This document shows positions 57,422 to 64,000 of a stretch of DNA of 64,000 nt, in pieces. The DNA is taken from contig NC_072791.1 of NCBI RefSeq assembly GCF_028583425.1, positions 32,123,368 to 32,187,367 of the forward strand. The letters run 5' to 3'. Each line of letters starts with the position of its first letter. The first letter of the stretch is position 1. The translations under genes were made by a program, and so were the position numbers. The notes under the pieces are model-generated. The model was not told the origin of the DNA. It ran no database searches and saw only the letters and a list, made by a program, of their open reading frames with translations. This DNA comes from Eublepharis macularius (taxonomy: Eukaryota; Chordata; Lepidosauria; Squamata; Eublepharidae).

Positions 57422-57661
57422 CAGGGCTTTTTTTATGGGAAAATAGGTGGTGGAACTCAGTGGGTTGCCCTTGGAGAAAATGGTCACATGGCTGGTGGCG
57501 CCACCCCCGATCTCCAAACAGAGGGGAATTTAGATTGCCCTCCGCGCTGCGGCATAACTCCCCTCTGTCTGGAGATCGGGGGCGGGGCCACCAGCCATGT
57601 GACCATTTTCAAGAGGTTCTGGAACTCCGTTCCACCGTGTTCCAGCTGAAAAAAAGCCCTG
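57422..57661. mobile_element. hAT-type non-autonomous transposon, copy 2
   Basis: 240 bases with ends CAGGGCTTTTTTTATGGGAA and CAGCTGAAAAAAAGCCCTG. The flanks CCTATACT (57414-57421) and CCTATATT (57662-57669) are an 8-base target duplication with one change. The body shares GGTGGTGGAACTCAG and the GGTCACATGGC palindrome with 21861-22142. Confidence 0.92.
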
Positions 57662-57943
57662 CCTATATTAATTCCTTTCCAAGCAACAGACAATTGCAGC
57701 TATTGGAACTTAGTCTCACTCCGAAATATATATGACTGTGTGATGAAGTCATTTAGTCACTGATGGCTAATGGTTACATGAGCTTCCACAGGTCGCTGTG
57801 AAATCCCAATGGAAATTTTAATCATAAATCACAAGACCCTGCTTAAAAAAGGAGAGCCAGACTTCTGAAGGTGAACAGGTTCATGGAGCTGTGGGAAATG
57901 GTGCATTTTCTTTACTAAGATATTAAAAGAAGAAAAATACACC

Positions 57944-58624
57944 TAGGCCTTTTTTCTGAGAAAAGAAGTGGTGGAATTCAGTGGTATCATATGCTTGTAC
58001 GCGAGCTCCCAGAAAGTGATGTCATCACAAAGGACATGGCCATCCCCGGAATTCTCCCCTGCCTCAGGCCGATTTGGGTCCAATCTTGGCTGTTTTCGGC
58101 CTGTTTCAGCCGTTTTGGGCACGTTTTGGCCCAATTCGGGCCTGAAACAGCCAGGATCGGGCTGCCACCATGTGGGGGAGTGTTCCCCTGCCTGGCAGCA
58201 GCCCAATCCTGGCCATTTCAGGCCTGATTCTGGCTGTTTTGGGCCCTTTTTGGCCATTTTGAGACCCATTCCGCCCTTTGGGGCCCAATTTGGGCACAAA
58301 ATTGCCAGGATTGGGCCTCTGCTGGGTGGGAGAACACTCCCTCTCCTGGAAGTGGCCCGATCCTGGCTGTTTTGGGCCAATCCTGGCTGTTTCAGGCCCA
58401 TTTCATCCTTTTTGGGCTCGAAACAGCTGGGATTGGGCCTAATATTGCCAGGATTGGGCCTAATATTGCCAGGATTGGTGTTCCCACGCCAAGCAGAGAC
58501 CTGATCCTGGCCTTTTTGGGCCCAATCCTGGGCAATTTGGGCCTGTTTTGGCCCCAAACGGCCAGGAGGGGGGGGAGTTTTGAGAACACCATTTCGGAGT
58601 GTTCCAGCAGAAAAAAAAGTCCTG
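57944..58624. mobile_element. hAT-type transposon, copy 3, with internal minisatellite
   Basis: 681 bases. Ends TAGGCCTTTTTTCTGAGAAA and CCAGCAGAAAAAAAAGTCCTG are diverged forms of the CAGGGCTTTTTTC termini. The perfect 8-base duplication AATACACC (57936-57943, 58625-58632) proves transposition. The interior from about 58060 to 58560 is a degenerate minisatellite built on words such as ATCCTGGCTGTTTTGGGCC and CCAGGATTGGGCC. Long open frames across it come from this repetition. Confidence 0.92.
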
Positions 58625-59272
58625 AATACACCTATCTTCCTAATAATATGTCAGCTAAGTAATGAATGTACATCTGAATGCTATATCAGCATCAGACAAC
58701 AGAGGAGGAATGGATGCTAAACGTGACTGGGGATTTTGAACTTTTTCAACCACGGGGATATTGTAGTCTGAAGTGTCACAGCTGCTGTCCCATTCAGTCA
58801 TCTGTGCATCAACCATTCTAAGGAATATTCTTTGAAAAGCGCTGAATAAACAAATAAAATTATGCTAGCAGCATCACCAATGCCCCTGTTCTTAGCTCAA
58901 GCTATTGCACCTCCTATAGAAATTATTCGATATGAATAGTTCTATTTAGTTTCTCTCTCTCTTCCAGTTTGTATTTCTAAAACAAAACTTTCTACACAAA
59001 CCCAAAATTGGAGGGGTGGTGGAGGGAGAGGGGGAACCAGGCTTCGGCAACATAATTTCACTTACTTATTTCATATTGTAGCAAATACCTGAAGGCTGGG
59101 GGTTTACCACACAAAACAGTAAGCAGGGTGGCATTGGGAGCACAGATAAACCAGCAGCTCAAACAGTTTGAGTCTAAGCTTTTACAAATAATTACTTTTA
59201 ACCTTAAAGCACTTAAAAGATCACACCTTTTTCCTGACAATGCAGGACATTTATACTTAGGGCTGGGTAACA

Positions 59273-59273
<1 letters not shown>

Positions 59274-59306
<33 letters not shown>

Positions 59307-59519
59307 GTACTCTATTTATATACCACCCTTCAGGACAACTGAACGCCCACTCAGAGGGTATTATCCTCACGACAATCACCCTGTGAGGTGGGTGGGGCTG
59401 AAAGAGCTCTGGGAGAGCTGTGACTGACCCAAGGACATCCAGCTGGCTTCAAGCGGAGGAGTGGGGAATCAAACCTGGCTCTCCAGTTTAGAGTGCTCTT
59501 AACCACTACATCAAACAGG
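59274..59519 (-). mobile_element. tRNA-derived SINE (AGCCAGTTTGGT family) with (ATC)n tail, minus orientation
   Basis: An ATC repeat at 59274-59306 replaces the usual AAC tail. Then TATATACCACCCTTCAGGAC, GTGAGGTGGGTGGGGCTGAA and the head TGCTCTTAACCACTACATCA. Confidence 0.88.
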
Positions 59520-59902
59520 ACAGTGATAGGTGGCCCCATCATGAAGCAAGGATAAACACCTTCACAGGTGAGCAGATTTGGGTTCCACTGTAGATGGCAG
59601 AACGGGATACAAATTTAACCCAATAGGAACAATCCATTAGGAAGATCTTATGCACAAGCCCTCTTGAAATCAAGCGCACAGCAATATTTGCATGCACTTG
59701 TCATTTCTTTCAGCAAGGTTATTGCAGGCCCTTATGGATTCTGTTTCATATCAAAGAGAGAAAGGGGGGTGGTATTTTGGACTACTTCCTTCCTATTCAA
59801 CTTCAATTGAAGCTACCATTCTCCCCTCCAAAAAAGGCACATTATTGGTCCATGTTAAATTAGAAACAACTAATTTTCAGTGGTGGAGCAAGCAGCCCCC
59901 AA

Positions 59903-60021
59903 GGGGCCAAGCTACAAGTGACGAATGACACTTGAACGGCAAGTGTATTTCTCCCTGTTCACTTGCCCTTCACTCGATCCACTTGCTCTTCAAGTGCCAT
60001 TTGTCACTTGTAGCTTGGCCC
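59903..60021. mobile_element. Miniature inverted-repeat element
   Basis: GGGCCAAGCTACAAGTGACG at the left opposes CACTTGTAGCTTGGCCC at the right, and GACACTTGAACGGCAAGTG opposes CACTTGCTCTTCAAGTGCC. CAAGG occurs at both borders and may be part of a target duplication. Confidence 0.8.
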
Positions 60022-60721
60022 AAGGTTCCAGGTTATGTTTGCTGCAACAGAATATTTCTATGTATCAGAACCTCCACACAGCACTTTTGCTCATATACTA
60101 GTCGGGCAAGCACCACAAACATACAAAGGTTTTGTATCAGTCCCAGTCTACCAAACCCATATTTGTATGCCAGTGCCATCTACATGGGGAACTCAGCATT
60201 TGCCTTGGGCACTTGCCCTGGATTGGGGATCAACACCGAACAGTGCTGTTGGAAGCCTCCAGGTAATTGGCAATATGATTACATTCCTCACCTCCTGGGT
60301 GAAGAAGTGATATGAGGAATATCAATTACGAAATGGTTTTACATCCAGATGCTAGCTGAAGCTGTTCAACAATATCACAAGGATGGGACTTTTCTAAATT
60401 TGTGATACAGGATCACATTATTTGTTGTAATACTTTTTTGTCATCTATGTAATATGCAAGGGTCATATGTAATTTTGTTAGGTATAAATATAGTAGCCAT
60501 AAACTACTATAGTAGCCAGTCACAGGGATTTTTTGTCTTTGTACACTGTGATCCCACCATCTCCTGGGCCCAGCAGACAAGATAGGCTAGGACAGAAGAA
60601 AGAGAAGCAAGTGGCAGAATTAAAGGCAGTCGAAGGACATGGTGGCACTTTTAGGGCTTTGACTGGTTGTTCACAGCAAAGTGCTCTCACGTTCTCTAAA
60701 AAAACAGCCTTCTAAGTTTAC

Positions 60722-60857
60722 CTGGTGGTGAAAATGGAGACAGGTTATGTTCATTCACCTCTTCTTGGTTATCAACATGGATAGCCCCATTTTCAATATT
60801 TTCATGTTTCCCATTCTGGAGCACTTTGCCATTGGCAGAGTGGATCAGTCGTTGGCG
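60722..60857 (-). CDS. SLC24A4: SLC24A4 coding exon: variable cytoplasmic loop
   Basis: Forty-five codons plus one base, phase 0 in and phase 1 out. It starts RQRLIHSANGK, continues with VLQNGKHENIENG and ends LSPFSPP. The LQNG..ENIENG signature separates NCKX4 from NCKX3 as I know the two proteins. The acceptor is TTCTAG before CGCCAAC and the donor is CCACCAG before GTAAAC. The stretch between ENIENG and LSPFS is about 14 residues. From memory the mammalian loop is longer here and rich in Gln and Pro, so this species appears to have a short version. That comparison needs an alignment. The segment is expected to be cytoplasmic and poorly conserved. Confidence 0.93.
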
Positions 60858-61115
60858 CTAGAAGACATATAAGCAGATGAGCACCCTAGTCATTTAAGAA
60901 GAGTTTTCCAGTCTTTTTGAAACTTTTCATGGGATAACATCACATGGTAAATAAAAGCTCGCTGAATTACCAGCGTGCAGAGTTGTCGCCGTGTGGAAGA
61001 CGCAGTGAAGGCGTCAAATCCCAGGATGAGGAGGAGCGCCCAGCCCACGTCCAGTCAGCAACATGGCGGGCACCATTCCTATTAAATTTCTGTGACATAA
61101 TTCACTTTAATGAAA

Positions 61116-61560
61116 GGTTGGCAGGTCCCTCTTATCTCCCGCCAAGAGACAGGAAGAGCTGGCACTTACCTTGTGCCGCTCACAAGGATCCTCTTTGCAT
61201 GCGCGTGAAGCATGCATGCACCCCGGGGCTGATGCGACGACATCACTTCCAGTAGTGATGTCATCACATCAGCTGTGCAAGTGCTCCCATGCTCCACACG
61301 GGGAAGATTTGGCCCATTTGGGGCCTAAATCGGTCCCAATTGAAGCGCAGGCATGCTCATGCAGCTGGCACAACATCACTTATGGAAGTGACTTGCCATG
61401 CCAGTTGGAGCGTGGACACAGTGTGCATTCCTGAGGTGCCTGCTGGTGGAGGGCAACCTCCAAGAGCTTGCCTCCTCCCACCAATTGCTGGATGATCGAC
61501 AGATGAGGGAGAAAATCCCTGGGAGTCTGCCCGCCACTGGCGGGCACCTGAGAACCCGAT
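61116..61560. mobile_element. GC-rich repeat element related to 48065-48687
   Basis: Begins GGTTGGCAGGTCCCTCTTAT and ends near GGCGGGCACCTGAGAACCC. It contains CATCACTTCCAGTAGTGATG and CATCACTTATGGAAGTGAC blocks like those at 48430-48600. Confidence 0.55.
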
Positions 61561-61589
61561 TTCCACAGGACAGCACTCAGAGATTGGAA

Positions 61590-62300
61590 GGGAAGGAGTG
61601 ATGGATTGACTGGTTGTTCCCTCCTCTCTGATTAGCTAGTTAGAATCAGCTTCAGGATGATGGTTGGAGCTGACAGGATTTTCAGTTCAGTTGGGAGCTT
61701 GGAGTTGAGAGTGTGGAGTCTGACAAGGAGGGTCAGACTGGTATCCCTCTGAAATGAGGGGAAAGAGGAAGTTTGCCCTAACTGTGACAACATTGCCTTA
61801 AGAAGGACTTTCTGTTGATAAACCCAAGTATAAAAGCCAGCACAAATTGAAATCTATTTACACAGCTAAGCTAGAACCGGGGGGGGGGGGCGTTTGGCAG
61901 AGTGAGAGGGTAGTAAGTGGAGACTTTCATTCAGCCAAGTGAAGAAAGTTATGTCTTATAAGAATAATTTCTGCCCAGTGTCTAGAAAGGGTTTTTTGGC
62001 TATAAGGAGGACTCTGGGTCTGTTGTAAAGAGAAAACAGTGTTGGATTAACATCAGAACACCTGTGTTGTAAAAGGAAATCTGTGGAGAAACATTGTCAC
62101 TTTAACCAAAGTATGAAATAAAACACCTCTTGCTCTTAAGGACTGTAAACATTAAAGATGAGCTGCAAGCAATCTATTGTGCCTATTACTTTTCAAGTAT
62201 TTTGTTCTACCAACAAATTTTACCTTAGCAATTTCATCCCCTAACTGCCCATACTCCATCCCTGCCTGTTCAATAAAGTTGCTGTTTCTTTTGTGAGTTA
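61590..62300. mobile_element. Candidate LTR-like segment (low confidence)
   Basis: TATA-like AAGTATAAAAGCCAGC near 61828 is followed by polyadenylation-like ATGAAATAAAACACCTCTTG near 62117 and TCAATAAAGTTGC near 62270, the order expected in a retroelement LTR. No gag/pol sequence, paired LTR or target duplication was found. Confidence 0.3.
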
Positions 62301-62982
62301 CTCAGCCTCCAGTGCCATTTCATATAAAGAAGAACTTCTCCACTACTTCTCCACTATCAAGTTTCTGGGCTGGGCTAAAAAGCCAAAAATATAACTGCTT
62401 CTCAGAGTGGGACAAAAAGAACTTTAAACTATAAACAGAGACATGCTACTTGAGGCTGCTCAGCCACAGTGAGCAAACTTTGATTTTGGCGGGGAAATCT
62501 GCCTTGGAGTGAGGGAGTAAAAGGGGGTGGATCCATAACAACTTCTTTTAAAGGAACAGGACATTTTGGGCCAGGCCTGTTGACAATCCTAATGCTGAAA
62601 TAAAAGCCTGAAAGAAGCCAACTTCCACCCTCCCCACATGCACATCCTCTATGGGAAACAAGGCACTAATTGCCTATGCTGAATAAAAAGATGTTTAACA
62701 CCTGAACACTCCGCACCCTCTTCCAACTTCAGTTCTGTTTGCAATGGCTTCCTGCTAGGTGCTCTCATTCAGCCACGTAAGTTTAGCACATCTCACCAAA
62801 GCATGCCTTTGGAAAAAGAGCAGCTGCGACATTTTTTGTCTGATAAATAGAAGGAATCAGACTCTGATCTAAACATATGAAGACTCACTGCTTTCTTAAG
62901 CATCCTCCCTCCCCAACAAGGTCCAAGCACCCCCTTCCCTTTATCCTCATCTCTCCCACCTTTCACCTTTTCTGTTCTTTCT

Positions 62983-63615
62983 GTTAAATGTCAGACAGTA
63001 AGCACAAGGAAAGGGCACCGTGTAGACAATCAAGACTGAAGAACAACAACCTACTGTGGTAAATTTAAAGACACAGTACCAAAATATAATCTAAATATAC
63101 AAAGTCTTTATATAATATAGTTAGTGACACACAACATAGGAAATAGGTGACAATAACACAACACAGTCCTCAGTATCCGGGTTATCCACATGGGAGCAGA
63201 GAAGAGAAATTTGGATGAGCTTTGTCTTGTGAACTAATTCTGACTTTATTGCAGGTTATCAACACTCTTGACAAAGCAACATCGAAACAGGAATCCAGCT
63301 TGTGATGTGTTGAGCTGTTGATAGCTGAGACCGCCTCACAGCACGGCTGGTGCCTCCACTACTGGATATATTGTCAGGGAGCTGATTCTTCGCTTACCTG
63401 CACATGGGATTCCAATTGGAGATTTATGGAAGATTTTCCTTATTAATTTGAATTGACTGGAGGACTGAGGACTGTGTTGTGTTATTGTCACCTATTTCCT
63501 ATGTTGTGTGTCACTAACTATATTATATAAAGACTGTGTATATTTAGATTATATTTTGGTACTGTGTCTTTAAATTTACCACAGTAGGTTGTTGTTCTTC
63601 AGTTAAATGTCAGAC
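62983..63615. mobile_element. Insertion with 137-bp near-perfect inverted repeats and 14-bp flanking direct repeats
   Basis: Arms 63038-63174 and 63464-63600 are inverted copies with only one mismatch that I can find (AATATACAAAGTC versus AATATACACAGTC). They enclose 289 bases. GTTAAATGTCAGAC occurs at 62983-62996 and at 63602-63615, consistent with a target duplication. Between the left direct repeat and the left arm are 41 extra bases. The inner sequence has no reading frame and no family I know. It ends about 170 bases from the SLC24A4 exon at 63785. Confidence 0.85.
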
Positions 63616-63784
63616 TGCAAGTTCCGTCAGGAAGCATCCTGTTTTGTTTTTCTTTGACAGTGTTGTAAAGCACCAGATACACTTGTGGCACAGTATACAC
63701 AGTACATAACAATAACTGAAAAATTGCAAAAAAAAATTAAAAGTCCCTGAAGAAGTTTTTCAGCTATCATCCATGCAGACTCAC

Positions 63785-63954
63785 CTCATTAATAATCAGC
63801 CGGCTCGCCATCCTTAGCCTGGTCCTTGGTCCAAATTTGTTCGTTATCATTATTCGCAAACCAGCTTCAGGGAAACGAAATTTCGGAGGACTGGAACAAA
63901 TTATCTCATCGACCATCACCACGGAGTTTCGACCATATTGTTGCGTTCCCTTTA
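63785..63954 (-). CDS. SLC24A4: SLC24A4 coding exon: end of the large cytoplasmic loop (most 5' exon in the window)
   Basis: NCKX4 is a plasma-membrane exchanger that moves Na+ against Ca2+ plus K+. This exon holds 2 bases of a split codon plus 56 codons. It reads from near QQYGRNSVVMVDE through SSPPKFRFPEAGLRIMITN and FGPRTRLRMASRLIINE, which is the conserved cytoplasmic-loop block shared by NCKX3 and NCKX4. The donor is strong (AATGAG then GTGAGT) and leaves phase 0, matching the next exon. The acceptor is my choice: AG just before TAAAGGGAACG. An in-frame TAA lies about 27 bases further upstream, so the coding exon cannot extend far. A CTAAC branch-point-like motif lies about 26 bases upstream, but the pyrimidine tract is poor. 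Earlier exons lie beyond base 64000. Confidence 0.93.
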
Positions 63955-64000
63955 CTATTGACCACAATGCCAATGGTTAGCTATAAAGTGTGCTTCTTTC

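Larger units (their letters stand above)
45518..63784 (-). other. SLC24A4: SLC24A4 introns between the seven exons
   Basis: The six introns span 60858-63784, 54725-60721, 51603-54557, 50224-51487, 47763-50110 and 45518-47696. All have GT/AG ends on the minus strand. They carry hAT-type elements, SINEs, LINE fragments, GC-rich repeat elements and a large inverted repeat, each listed separately. Between those I see no further exon-like conservation by eye. Stretches without any recognised element include 50480-51487, 51603-52400, 52990-53675, 54725-55904, 56153-57413, 58633-59273 and 60022-60721. Confidence 0.85.

Noticed and set aside
57943..58557. 204-codon open frame on minus, rich in GPKQAQI/GLKQP-type repeats
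   Set aside because: It lies wholly inside the minisatellite of a hAT element. The repetition of a GGGCC/ATCCTGG unit keeps several frames open on both strands.
63955..63980. Extending the 63785-63954 exon to the TATAG acceptor further upstream
   Set aside because: That would put an in-frame TAA in the exon (C-TAA-CCA-TTG in the coding frame), so the nearer AG was chosen.
1..64000. Prokaryotic defence, phage or biosynthetic system
   Set aside because: Introns with GT/AG sites, SINEs, LINEs and a vertebrate exchanger gene show this is animal nuclear DNA. No operon structure is present.

Overview
The window is vertebrate nuclear DNA, most likely from a squamate reptile (a gecko-like lizard is my best guess). 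It has long introns with GT/AG splice sites, one conserved vertebrate gene, and a dense load of repeats seen in lizard genomes: CR1 and L2 LINEs, Penelope-like elements, tRNA-derived and 5S-rRNA-derived SINEs, and many short inverted-repeat DNA transposons. Nothing prokaryotic is present.

The only gene I can identify is SLC24A4 (NCKX4, the K+-dependent Na+/Ca2+ exchanger), on the minus strand. Seven consecutive coding exons lie at 63785-63954, 60722-60857, 54558-54724, 51488-51602, 50111-50223, 47697-47762 and 45365-45517. Their phases join without a gap and give 305 residues ending in the family C-terminus CREDD and a stop. This is roughly the C-terminal half: the end of the large cytoplasmic loop and the second membrane domain with the alpha-2 ion-binding repeat. 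The N-terminal half lies beyond base 64000. The introns (about 2.1 to 6 kb) are partly filled with repeats.

Bases 1-45364 lie downstream of the SLC24A4 stop codon. I found no convincing protein-coding exon there. It is repeat-rich intergenic or UTR sequence. Landmarks: two copies of a long terminal-inverted-repeat element (3563-4424, 13002-14234); palindromic fold-back elements (4930-5109, 7522-7740, 19617-19758); three or more Penelope-like tails with hammerhead-ribozyme-like cores, two next to GIY-YIG endonuclease remnants (10880-11130, 20780-21510, 27420-27995); a CR1-like and an L2 reverse-transcriptase remnant back to back (24112-24935, 25090-26740); and a CpG-raised segment at about 28980-29460. 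That segment is where the promoter of RIN3, the gene downstream of SLC24A4 in mammals, could sit. The RIN3 link is inference only.

The most interesting structures are the Penelope tails with hammerhead-like cores (including two tails in tandem), a 137-bp almost perfect inverted repeat flanked by 14-bp direct repeats beside an SLC24A4 exon (62983-63615), a trio of hAT-type elements with clear 8-bp target duplications, and a LINE tail that stops about 11 bases inside an SLC24A4 splice donor.
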